From Bacteroides oleiciplenus YIT 12058 (GTDB lineage Bacteria > Bacteroidota > Bacteroidia > Bacteroidales > Bacteroidaceae): a stretch of DNA of 64,000 nt. Positions 43,431 through 51,200 of the stretch are shown one piece after another. Position 1 is the first letter of the stretch, and the number at the start of each line of letters is the position of its first letter. Below the pieces are notes generated by a model. That model saw nothing but the letters and a program-made list of their open reading frames with translations, was not told the DNA's origin and searched no databases. The stretch covers positions 124,001-188,000 of the forward strand of contig NZ_JH992945.1 in NCBI RefSeq assembly GCF_000315485.1. Direction: 5' to 3'. Position numbers and translations under genes: made by a program.

Positions 43431-44291
43431 TTATCCTAAATAAGACTTGAGCAATTTACTACGATTACTTTGTCTTAATCTTCTAATTGCTTTTTCTTTA
43501 ATCTGACGCACACGTTCACGGGTCAAACCGAATTTGTCGCCGATTTCTTCTAATGTCATTTCTTGTTGTCCGATACCGAAAAACATCTGTATGATTTCTT
43601 TTTCCCTATCGGTTAACGTAGAAAGTGCTCTATCAATTTCCCTCGCAAGAGACTCGTTCACCAAAGAGCGATCCGCCATAGGAGAGTCGTCGTTTACCAA
43701 CACATCCAGCAAGCTGTTGTCTTCTCCCTCTACGAAAGGTGCGTCCACCGAAATGTGGCGTCCGGATACCTTCAACGTATCAGAGATTTTGTCAACAGGG
43801 ATTTCCAGTTCATCTGCCAGTTCTTCGGGCGACGGGCGACGTTCGTTTTCCTGTTCGAACTTGGAGAATGCTTTGCTGATTTTATTCAGCGAGCCTACCT
43901 GGTTCAACGGAAGACGCACAATACGCGACTGTTCTGCCAAAGCCTGCAAAATGGACTGACGTATCCACCATACTGCATAACTGATGAACTTGAAACCACG
44001 TGTTTCATCGAACTTTTCGGCAGCCTTGATCAGTCCTAAATTACCCTCATTAATCAAGTCGGGCAAACTCAAACCTTGGTTCTGGTACTGCTTGGCTACA
44101 GATACAACGAAACGCAGATTGGCACGTGTCAACTTCTCCAGCGCGATACGGTCACCCTTACGGATGCGTTGAGCGAGCTCTACTTCCTCTTCGACAGTTA
44201 TGAGGTCTTCGCGACCGATTTCCTGCAAATACTTGTCAAGAGAAGCGCTCTCTCTGTTAGTGATACTTTTTGTAATCTTAAGTTGTCTCAT
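43431..44291 (-). CDS. rpoD: Primary RNA polymerase sigma factor (RpoD/SigA family)
   Basis: 286 residues. Region 1.2 is SLDKYLQEIGREDLITVEEEVELAQRIRKGD. Region 2 is LRFVVSVAKQYQNQGLSLPDLINEGNLGLIKAAEKFDETRGFKFISYAVWWIRQSILQALAEQSR. Region 4 is TLTDREKEIIQMFFGIGQQEMTLEEIGDKFGLTRERVRQIKEKAIRRLR. It lacks the long N-terminal region 1.1, as is typical of the Bacteroides housekeeping sigma factor, which reads the TTTG/TAnnTTTG promoters seen in this window. A terminator follows closely. Confidence 0.96.
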   Translation of the reverse strand: MRQLKITKSITNRESASLDKYLQEIGREDLITVEEEVELAQRIRKGDRIALEKLTRANLRFVVSVAKQYQNQGLSLPDLINEGNLGLIKAAEKFDETRGFKFISYAVWWIRQSILQALAEQSRIVRLPLNQVGSLNKISKAFSKFEQENERRPSPEELADELEIPVDKISDTLKVSGRHISVDAPFVEGEDNSLLDVLVNDDSPMADRSLVNESLAREIDRALSTLTDREKEIIQMFFGIGQQEMTLEEIGDKFGLTRERVRQIKEKAIRRLRQSNRSKLLKSYLG

Positions 44292-44314
44292 TCTTCTAAA
44301 ACAGATTTGGGTTG

Positions 44315-44322
44315 CAAAGTTA
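44315..44322 (-). promoter_or_regulatory. -7 box of rpoD
   Basis: TAACTTTG on the minus strand, 23 bases before the rpoD ATG, with CTTG about 18 bases further upstream. Confidence 0.55.
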
Positions 44323-44379
44323 CGACATTTTATTTAGTTACAAGCTAACTTGCCTTAACTTTTTTATCTTATTCACTAT

Positions 44380-44508
44380 GAGTCTGTTCAAATTTTATTT
44401 TTCAAAACACAGAAGCACGGAGACACAGAGTCTTTTCTCTGTTTATACTTGTCTGTTTCTCTGTGCTTCTGTATCTCTGTGTTTAATCTTTCATTTTTAA
44501 ACAGACTC
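44380..44508. repeat. Palindromic element of ACACAGAG words
   Basis: The outer pair is GAGTCTGTT (44380-44388) with AACAGACTC (44500-44508). Inside, AAACACAGAAGCACGGAGA... (44404-44430) is mirrored by CTCTGTGCTTCTGTATCTC... (44459-44484). No gene is seen in the 332-base gap 44292-44623 apart from this element and the rpoD promoter. Confidence 0.85.
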
Positions 44509-44623
44509 TATACTATATAAACAAAAAAGAGTGCCGACAAGTTAGTTGCCGACACCCATTTTCTTCTTTGTTAGCTAATATTACAATCTTCTTACCTTAA
44601 ATTATCCTTTATCATTCGTTTTT

Positions 44624-46189
44624 TTATTCCTGAGCAACACTTACTGCATAGCTACCACGTTTTCCTGAAGGGAAAATACCTGTGATGAACAGCACTTGTT
44701 CCTGAGTCTTGGTAGCTTCTTTCATCACCTTCTCCAAATCTTCCACAGTCTTCATCGGTACATTATTTACTTTCAGAATGATGAAGCCTTTGCGAACACC
44801 ACCTTCTGCCATCTTACCATTGCTAACGCCTGTAACTTCGAGTCCATAACCCAGATTAAGCTGTTTCTTCAATTCATCAGGTATAGGACGGAAAGCTGCA
44901 CCAAGAATATCCATATCGGCATTCTTCACTACCTTCGTAGTACCTTGTTCATTCTTCAACGTAACTTCTACAGTCTTTTCTTTCTTATCACGTATCAGTT
45001 TCACCTTCACTTTATCACCCGGGCGATGTTTTGCCAAAGCTTCCTGTAAATCGGCAAATTTATGAATAGGTTTGTCGTCAATACCAATAAGAACGTCGTC
45101 TACCTTAATGTCAGCACCTGCTGCTGAACTACCTTCAACGATTTCGCCAACCAAAAGTCCATCAACCGCACCGGATTTCTCGCGAGCTTCTTTCTTCATT
45201 TCACTCAATTTCTTGCCTTTCTCATCCACCACCCGCTGAGTATCACCAGGTTCTTCTACAAGCGGAGTTACAGCAACACCCAGTTTCACACGTTGCACCG
45301 TACCGAATTGTTTCAGGTCAGCAACCACTTTCTTCATAATACTGGTAGGAATAGCGAATCCATAACCGGTGTTCGAGCCTGTCGGAGAGAAAAGAGCGGC
45401 ATTAATACCAATCAACTCGCCACGTGCATTTACCAATGCACCACCACTATTACCCTGATTAATGGCAGCATCAGTCTGAATATACGATTCAATACTTTCT
45501 TTAGCCATACCCAAAGAACGAGCTTTGGCACTAACAATACCCGCAGTTACGGTAGAAGTCAGATTAAAAGGGTTACCTACTGCAAGCACCCATTCGCCCA
45601 CTTTCAGCGCATCGGAGTCACCTACCGGAATAGTCGGAAAATCATCACCTTCTATTTTAATCAAGGCTAAGTCGGTATTTTCATCCGTACCGATGATGCG
45701 TCCTTTGAATTGGCGGTTATCATTCAGCGTAACACTGATTTCATCCGCACCTGCAATTACGTGATTGTTCGTTACGATATATCCATCTTTAGAGATCAGG
45801 ACACCGGAACCAAAACCTGTACGTTCAGGAGTCTGCATCTGGCGTTTCTGTGTTCCGCCTCCACGATTACCGAAGAAGTCACCAAAGAACTCAGAGAACG
45901 GATCTCTCACCTCCACTTCCTGAACTTTAGAAGCTTGAGTAGAACGGATATGTACTACAGCATGAATTGAGTTTTCTGCTGCTTGTGTCAAGTCTACCGG
46001 TTGTGCATCAACAGCATTATAAGCGGCCAAACGTACATCAGGATTTTGCTCGAACATTTCATTGAACGCGCTGGTACTATTGGCAGGCACTTTATTTTGC
46101 AGCATCTTATAGGCGGTTAAACCTGCTACTCCTGAACTGAGAAGTACGATAGCTGCAACCCCAAGAATGTTTTTTGTTGTCTGTTTCAT
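44624..46189 (-). CDS. htrA: Periplasmic HtrA/Deg-family serine protease with two PDZ domains
   Basis: 521 residues. An N-terminal signal or anchor helix (ILGVAAIVLLSSGVAGLTAY) is followed by a trypsin-like domain with the triad His (IVTNNHVIAGADE), Asp (ENTDLALIKIEG) and Ser (AAINQGNSGGALVN). PDZ1 (~300-400) contains VDGLLVGEIVEGSSAAGADIKVDDVLIGI, and PDZ2 (~420-520) contains GYGLEVTGVSNGKMAEGGVRKGFIILKVN. A Gly-rich loop (FFGNRGGGTQKRQ) lies in the LA-loop area. It degrades or refolds damaged envelope proteins. Confidence 0.96.
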   Translation of the reverse strand: MKQTTKNILGVAAIVLLSSGVAGLTAYKMLQNKVPANSTSAFNEMFEQNPDVRLAAYNAVDAQPVDLTQAAENSIHAVVHIRSTQASKVQEVEVRDPFSEFFGDFFGNRGGGTQKRQMQTPERTGFGSGVLISKDGYIVTNNHVIAGADEISVTLNDNRQFKGRIIGTDENTDLALIKIEGDDFPTIPVGDSDALKVGEWVLAVGNPFNLTSTVTAGIVSAKARSLGMAKESIESYIQTDAAINQGNSGGALVNARGELIGINAALFSPTGSNTGYGFAIPTSIMKKVVADLKQFGTVQRVKLGVAVTPLVEEPGDTQRVVDEKGKKLSEMKKEAREKSGAVDGLLVGEIVEGSSAAGADIKVDDVLIGIDDKPIHKFADLQEALAKHRPGDKVKVKLIRDKKEKTVEVTLKNEQGTTKVVKNADMDILGAAFRPIPDELKKQLNLGYGLEVTGVSNGKMAEGGVRKGFIILKVNNVPMKTVEDLEKVMKEATKTQEQVLFITGIFPSGKRGSYAVSVAQE

Positions 46190-46243
46190 ATTAATCTTCT
46201 ATTGTTTTAATTGTTAATATTCAAGTTTCGTTTAACATTTCGA

Positions 46244-46256
46244 CGTTAAAATAACG
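46244..46256. promoter_or_regulatory. Candidate operator CGTTA-AAA-TAACG upstream of htrA
   Basis: A perfect 13-base inverted repeat 54 bases before the htrA ATG, flanked by further symmetric bases. An unknown stress regulator might bind here. Confidence 0.3.
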
Positions 46257-46410
46257 ACAAAAATCGTTCAGTTATTCCGCTTGTCACTCTTTTTTGTTCT
46301 CTTTTAACAGTGAACTTTTGGAGCTTAACAGCGGTTAACGGCAGGGGCTGACAATTTTACATTTATGCACGTTTACTGACGTGAAAATAAGGCAGATAGA
46401 CGTTAAAAAG

Positions 46411-46515
46411 AAACAGACCGTCTACCTGTATAAAATAGATGGTCTGTTAGGGGCAAACAGATGGTCTGTTTAACCCAGACGCACTATCTGTTTACCCTCA
46501 ACAGACCATCTGTTT
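46411..46515. repeat. Two hairpins of AACAGACCATCT words
   Basis: Words AACAGACC, AGATGGTCTGTT, CAAACAGATGGTCTG, CTATCTGTTT and AACAGACCATCTGTTTTT alternate in both directions and fold into two successive hairpins. It ends 20 bases from the stop of the transglutaminase gene and may serve as its terminator. Otherwise the 345-base gap 46190-46534 holds only the htrA promoter area. Confidence 0.8.
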
Positions 46516-46534
46516 TTATGAAGTAGGTATTTAC

Positions 46535-47875
46535 TTAATTATCAAGGTATTCTATATCCATATGATAATCCCATTGCGGGAAATACAGGTTGCCTCCCTC
46601 CCATTCCACTTCGCCACGCTGGAAATCTACGGTTTCACTGCGAGGATACTTCTTTTCGGGAACCAATGGCATGCCGTAGTCGCTGTTCACAATCATGCGC
46701 CAGGAGTCAATGCCACCCAGGAAGAAATATTCCTCGTCCGCATTGCGGGCAAAGGTAGGAACACCGAATGACTGGTCTACAGGCACCCATCCGATACCTT
46801 CAAAGTAGATTTCCGCCCAGTCGTGCAGGTTCCATGCTTTTGGGTGCATCATAAAGCCGCTTTGAAAATGGGCGGGAATACCACTGATGCGGCAAAGAGT
46901 AATAAACAGCAGGCTAACCTGCCCGCAATCGCCCTTATGGTTATCCAATACATATTCCGGGATATTCTCTATAGTGGAATACTCGCGTGCCGAAGCCCAC
47001 GGAAAATTATCGTTCACCCAACGGAAGATGCGCTTGGCTTTCAGCAGCGGATTGGTTTCGCCTACTGTCAATTTGGCAGCAAGTTCGCGCATACGTGGCG
47101 AGAAGATGATATGTTTCTCCCGTTCAGCGGTATATTCCTTATATATAGAGGAAGTCGTGTCATACGGTTGGATATTCTCCGGTTTCAGATTGTGCCATTC
47201 GGCATTGGAGGTATACTCGAAACTTTCGGAGAATACAGTTGGCTCATCCTTTACGGCACGCTTCTCCATATAAAGGGTACTGTGGAGGCATTCTTCCGGA
47301 GAAAAAGCATAATCAGGCTCACTGGCAGAAATAAACTTCACATCCTGCTGGCGCGGCTGGTCCTGGCGCGGATAAGGAAGCCAGCAACGGATAAGTTCTC
47401 CCGCAGGAACAGCATTACTGTCTACCGTGAGGGTATAGGTAACACGCATCCGTTTGGGGGCAACAATAGGGATACCTTCCTTCTTTACGCTTGCAATGAC
47501 TTCGGGCAAATGCTCTATATTCACTTTTTCGCTCCCGCTAAAGGAGACGCCATCTTTAGCTGCTTTTATTTTATAGCAGGCAGAGTCAACACGGAACAGA
47601 TTAGGAGCGGCATTACGGAAATAACGCTTCTCGCCATCCAGGGTCATGCACTCCAATGCTTTGGAGGCTTCCCACTGACGCATTTGTTCATCAGTCACGT
47701 CGGGGATGTACTTGCGGATGTAGTCTTTCACTTCGGCTTCCGTACGAGAGAAGTCAGTGAGGAGGCGCTGATGCAGGTCATCTTCCCAAGTGTAGGGCTT
47801 GATATCCGGCTTTGTGACACAAGCAGCAAACAGGAAGAACAAGGCGGCGGTACATAATACTTTTTTCATGAACAA
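46535..47875 (-). CDS. Transglutaminase-like peptidase lipoprotein
   Basis: 446 residues. The lipobox FLFAAC gives a lipidated N-terminus. The ~200-residue N-terminal domain is beta-rich (RMRVTYTLTVDSNAVPAGELIRCWLPYPR). The transglutaminase core has NHKGDCGQVSLLFITLCRISGIPAHFQSGF with Cys, then LHDWAEIYFEGIGWVPVDQS with His and Asp. It is last in an operon with an L-Ala-D/L-Glu epimerase and an NlpC/P60 peptidase (gaps of 34 and 49 bases). By context it acts on cell-wall peptides in the periplasm. Confidence 0.88.
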   Translation of the reverse strand: MFMKKVLCTAALFFLFAACVTKPDIKPYTWEDDLHQRLLTDFSRTEAEVKDYIRKYIPDVTDEQMRQWEASKALECMTLDGEKRYFRNAAPNLFRVDSACYKIKAAKDGVSFSGSEKVNIEHLPEVIASVKKEGIPIVAPKRMRVTYTLTVDSNAVPAGELIRCWLPYPRQDQPRQQDVKFISASEPDYAFSPEECLHSTLYMEKRAVKDEPTVFSESFEYTSNAEWHNLKPENIQPYDTTSSIYKEYTAEREKHIIFSPRMRELAAKLTVGETNPLLKAKRIFRWVNDNFPWASAREYSTIENIPEYVLDNHKGDCGQVSLLFITLCRISGIPAHFQSGFMMHPKAWNLHDWAEIYFEGIGWVPVDQSFGVPTFARNADEEYFFLGGIDSWRMIVNSDYGMPLVPEKKYPRSETVDFQRGEVEWEGGNLYFPQWDYHMDIEYLDN

Positions 47876-47909
47876 ACAATTTATAGATGATAATTGAGAT
47901 AGTCTTTCC

Positions 47910-49076
47910 TTATAACTTTACAACTCCGATACCCGGTAAATCAGGTAACGTAATCTTGCCCTTCACTACTTCCATCCCTTTAAAGCGGTCGTTAGCAATG
48001 AGCAGATTGCCATCTAAATCGGCAAAATCAACTGCAGGAGAGAACTGAGCAGCCGCAGAGCAGGCACAGGATGTTTCCGTCATACACCCCACCATCACTT
48101 TCATCCCCAGCGCACGCGCTAAAGTCACCATCTTCCAGCCTTCGCGCATGCCGGTGCACTTCATCAATTTGATATTGATGCCATGAAATGCACCTTTCAA
48201 ACCAGCCACATCACTCAGACGCTGCAACGACTCGTCGGCAAAGATGGGCAACGGACTTTGCTGTGTCACCCAGGCTATGTCATCCAACTGAGTTTTAGGC
48301 ATTGGCTGTTCAATCATAACAATATCTTTTTCTTTCAGCCAATTTATCATATCGAGAGCATAGTGTTTGTCCGTCCACCCCTGGTTAGCATCAACTGCAA
48401 TGGGAAGATCGGTCACAGAACGAATGGTTTCAATCATCTCCTTGTCATTATCGCGCCCCAATTTCACTTTGAGAATGTTGAACTGCTCAGCACATTCTTT
48501 CGTCTTTTCACGCACCACATCTGGAGTATCTATGCCAATGGTGAAAGTAGTGGAAGGAGCCTTTTCCTTATCCAGTCCCCATATTCTGTACCACGGAGCT
48601 TGTAGCAATTTGCCCACAAGGTCATGCAAAGCAATATCGACAGCCGCTTTAGCCGCAGCATCTCCTGGCGACAGCTTATCTATATAAGCCAGTATATCTT
48701 CCAACTGGAATGGATCCGGAAACTGACCGATGACATCCTGAACTTTCTTCAGGAAAGCCAGAACACTTTCCATTGTCCCCAACTCTTTCTGCAGATAAGG
48801 CGGCATCGAAGCCTCTCCATAACCGGTGATTCCATCATATTCAATCTCTACCTGCACATCAGGAGTGGTGGTACGTGAGTAGGTGGCTACGGTGAATACA
48901 TGGCGCAACTTCAACTCATAGGGAAAGAAGCGCAATTTCATCTTAGCATTCACGCCACTCTTGTTAATATTGAACAGTGCCGGGGTACTTTCCCCTGCAA
49001 ACACATTATTAATTACCATACCGGACCCCAGTGCGGCAAAGGCAGCTGTTTTCAGGAAATCTCTTCTGTTTTGCAT
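47910..49076 (-). CDS. Dipeptide epimerase (L-Ala-D/L-Glu type), enolase superfamily
   Basis: 388 residues. The N-terminus MQNRRDFLKTAAFAALGSGM looks like a twin-arginine signal. The barrel shows the KxK acid/base pair (FNILKVKLGRD), metal ligands in LPIAVDANQGW, MIEQPM and IFADESL, and the second Lys in GINIKLMKCTG. It inverts the Glu centre of murein dipeptides so they can be used as nutrients. It is the middle gene of the murein-peptide operon. An exported epimerase is unusual, since the E. coli one is cytoplasmic. Confidence 0.92.
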   Translation of the reverse strand: MQNRRDFLKTAAFAALGSGMVINNVFAGESTPALFNINKSGVNAKMKLRFFPYELKLRHVFTVATYSRTTTPDVQVEIEYDGITGYGEASMPPYLQKELGTMESVLAFLKKVQDVIGQFPDPFQLEDILAYIDKLSPGDAAAKAAVDIALHDLVGKLLQAPWYRIWGLDKEKAPSTTFTIGIDTPDVVREKTKECAEQFNILKVKLGRDNDKEMIETIRSVTDLPIAVDANQGWTDKHYALDMINWLKEKDIVMIEQPMPKTQLDDIAWVTQQSPLPIFADESLQRLSDVAGLKGAFHGINIKLMKCTGMREGWKMVTLARALGMKVMVGCMTETSCACSAAAQFSPAVDFADLDGNLLIANDRFKGMEVVKGKITLPDLPGIGVVKL

Positions 49077-49125
49077 AATATTTGTTTTTTAAGTATTGAT
49101 TGATGATGATTGGCAGCCTACCTGA

Positions 49126-50331
49126 TTACCACTTATAATAAGGATTGGTGGCCGTAGTATTAAGAGGTGCCTCCTTATTAATATAAGGTAGCACGCGTGT
49201 AGCAAACAGCAAGCGTCCGAGGTTGTATTCATCGAAAAGCTCGTCGGTAGCATCAAAACTACTGACGTGCACATCACCTTGTGAGTGAATGAAGCGTTTG
49301 TTGCCGATATACATTCCCACATGCACCACCCGCTCCTTGCGGTCTGCCGTAGCTTTGCGACCAAAGAATATCAGATCGCCGGGTTGCAGATTACTGAAAT
49401 CAGGAGCAATATCAATGTGCTCGCCTACATATGCTTGCTGCGAAGCATCGCGAGGGATAATAATGTCATGCATGAAGAGAATGGTGCGCATGAAACCGCT
49501 ACAATCCACCCCTTTGGAGGAAGTGCCTGCCCAAAGATATGGAATGCCCATCAATGTATGCGCCGTGTGGATGATGCTGGCAGCATCCTGCTTCAAAGCT
49601 GCACGCCACTTCTTCTCCGGCATGGAGATGGATTTAGAGATATATCCGATTCGTCCGTCGGGATAAGCCACTTTATAGAAAGCACCTTTCGTCCCCTCCC
49701 ATTTCAGACGATTACCTGCGGCAACATCAGAAATGGTCTGTGAAGCCTGATTCGGTTCGGAATAAACAAAGCCGTAATGAGAAGTCACCACAATTTTTTC
49801 TGCGGTATTCCAGGCATGAAGTTCTTCTTTCGTCACCGGATGAATGCCTACGCGATGTACCCATGCGATGTAATTATCCGGCGTCTGGATGCGATACCAA
49901 CCGTCACGCTGCAACACACGGACAGGCATCCCCATCAATCCCTGCGTCATCATTTCTGACGAGAAATCCGGGTCTACCCGAAGGTTGGATACCGATACGT
50001 TTATGATACCGTAGGTTTTTCCCTCCAAAGCAGCCTCATCCGGCAACACTTGCAGGCAATCCATTACTTTATAATTTGCTTTCGACAATCCATCCATCAA
50101 TGCAGCCTTTGCCGCAGACGAAGTTGTCACACCGCGCAACATCACATTTTTACCGGAAAAGGAATAATCGACATCAAAGAGTGCCACCCGTTTGTCGGGT
50201 GCATACTGACGTTTCAAACTGTCGGATAATTGCATTACATCGGCAGGAATAGTCCTGTCTCCAACTTCCGAAGCCATCGTACAAATAGAAGTAAAGAGGA
50301 ACAGAGACACGATAGGAATAAGTTTCTTCAT
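49126..50331 (-). CDS. NlpC/P60 (C40) cell-wall peptidase with SH3-like domains
   Basis: 401 residues. The signal peptide is KKLIPIVSLFLFTSICTMAS. Residues ~120-235 carry two SH3-like segments (GMPVRVLQRDGWYRIQTPDNYIAWVHRVGIHP; KIVVTSHYGFVYSEPNQ). The C-terminal catalytic domain has Cys in SSKGVDCSGFMRTILFMHDI and His in VVHVGMYIGNKRFIHSQGDVHVS. It cleaves the gamma-D-Glu bond in peptidoglycan stem peptides. It is first in the operon, with a -7 box TAACTTTG at 50365-50372, and would release L-Ala-D-Glu for the epimerase downstream. Confidence 0.93.
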   Translation of the reverse strand: MKKLIPIVSLFLFTSICTMASEVGDRTIPADVMQLSDSLKRQYAPDKRVALFDVDYSFSGKNVMLRGVTTSSAAKAALMDGLSKANYKVMDCLQVLPDEAALEGKTYGIINVSVSNLRVDPDFSSEMMTQGLMGMPVRVLQRDGWYRIQTPDNYIAWVHRVGIHPVTKEELHAWNTAEKIVVTSHYGFVYSEPNQASQTISDVAAGNRLKWEGTKGAFYKVAYPDGRIGYISKSISMPEKKWRAALKQDAASIIHTAHTLMGIPYLWAGTSSKGVDCSGFMRTILFMHDIIIPRDASQQAYVGEHIDIAPDFSNLQPGDLIFFGRKATADRKERVVHVGMYIGNKRFIHSQGDVHVSSFDATDELFDEYNLGRLLFATRVLPYINKEAPLNTTATNPYYKW

Positions 50332-50364
50332 TAGCTAAAATGATTTTGGGGTTATTAAGTGTAG

Positions 50365-50372
50365 CAAAGTTA
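50365..50372 (-). promoter_or_regulatory. -7 box of the murein-peptide operon
   Basis: TAACTTTG on the minus strand, 33 bases before the ATG at 50331. Confidence 0.5.
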
Positions 50373-50439
50373 GAAATAATTTCTATTTTGAATATATTTT
50401 TTCAAGAATATTAAGGATTAGTTTTAGAATGAAGCCTGT

Positions 50440-50587
50440 CTGCTCCGTATTTGCTCCGTATCTGCTCCGTACCAAGTCCGTATCAAGTCCGTGCCATAGG
50501 ATACGGAGATGATACGGAGATGGTACGGAGTTGATATGGAGCAAATACGGAGTTGATACGGACTTGGTACGGAGCAGATACGGAGCG
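50440..50587. repeat. Periodic palindrome of TGCTCCGTA / TACGGAGCA words
   Basis: 35 bases at 50452-50486 (TGCTCCGTATCTGCTCCGTA...) are the reverse complement of 50553-50587 at all but one position. Between them TACGGAGATG words continue every 10-11 bases. It is the same word family as 17062-17200. It fills the gap between the murein-peptide operon promoter and rnpB; no gene is seen in 50332-50671 otherwise. Confidence 0.88.
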
Positions 50588-50657
50588 AGTGTGGTAAAAA
50601 GAATCATAACTCGCACAAAAAATGAATGAATCATTTCATTGTCCCCTCAGTTTACAC

Positions 50658-50665
50658 TATCTTTG
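50658..50665 (+). promoter_or_regulatory. -7 box of rnpB
   Basis: TATCTTTG, ending 6 bases before the predicted 5' end of RNase P RNA. Confidence 0.65.
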
Positions 50666-50671
50666 CAGGAC

Positions 50672-51106
50672 AAAAGCAGTTGGTCGGTCTGTCGCTTGCG
50701 CTTCGGCGCACGAGGAAAGTCCGGGCAACACAGAGCATCCCACTTCCTAACAGAAAGCTGTCCGCGAGGGTAGAGTAACGTAGAAGAAAACAACCGCCGA
50801 TGTCTTCCGGATGTCGGTAAGGGTGAGAAGGTGGGGTAAGAGCCTACCAGTCTTGTGGCGACACAAGAGCTGTGCGTCTTGGGAGTTGTAAGGTCATGTA
50901 AACCGACGCTATGAGAGCTGCTCGCTCCATGTCGGAGGGTAGACCGCTAAAGCTTGTATGGTGACATACGGCTCAGATAAATGACAGACACTTCATAAAT
51001 TGAGAATTAAAAATTGAGAATTAAAAAATATCCGCAGGATGTTTGTTAATCTTCAATACTCGATTTAAGAAGATACAGAACCCGGCTTACAGACTGACTG
51101 CTTTTT
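50672..51106 (+). ncRNA. rnpB: RNase P RNA
   Basis: Catalytic RNA that trims tRNA 5' ends. The 5' AAAAGCAGTTGGTCGGTCTGT pairs with the 3' ACAGACTGACTGCTTTT (helix P1). The universal parts GAGGAAAGTCCGGGCAACACAGAG, GGGTAAGAGCCTACCAG and GGCTCAGATAAATGACAG are present. About 435 nt, enlarged by an AT-rich hairpin at roughly 50994-51066 between the GACAGACACTTC segment and the 3' strand. The insert carries GAATTAAAAATTGAGAATTAA, a word found in dispersed palindromes nearby. Confidence 0.93.
50994..51066 (+). repeat. AT-rich hairpin inside rnpB
   Basis: AAATTGAGAATTAAAAATTG (near 50998) is mirrored imperfectly by TTAATCTTCAATACTCGATTT (near 51046-51066), with a small inner stem ATCC-GCA-GGAT. 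It is related in sequence to the elements at 51106-51197 and 52518-52616. Confidence 0.65.
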
Positions 51107-51197
51107 TAAATTAAAAATTGAAAATTGAGAACCAAGAAATAAAAGTGCTGTTATCCTTATAGCTATTTTTCAATTTTCAATTCTCAATTCTCAATTT
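51106..51197. repeat. AT-rich palindrome between rnpB and yihY-like gene
   Basis: AAATTAAAAATTGAAAATTG... (from 51107) pairs with TTTTTCAATTTTCAATTCTC... (to 51196). It lies directly before the ATG at 51201, so it would occupy the leader of that gene. Confidence 0.8.
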
Positions 51198-51200
51198 GGT

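Noticed and set aside
46823..47857. 344-codon open frame opposite the transglutaminase gene
   Set aside because: Antisense shadow; the minus-strand protein has a lipobox and catalytic motifs.
50383..50634. 83-codon minus-strand frame before rnpB
   Set aside because: It translates the periodic palindrome (repeated RYGA/RSRYG type residues), so it is a by-product of the repeat.
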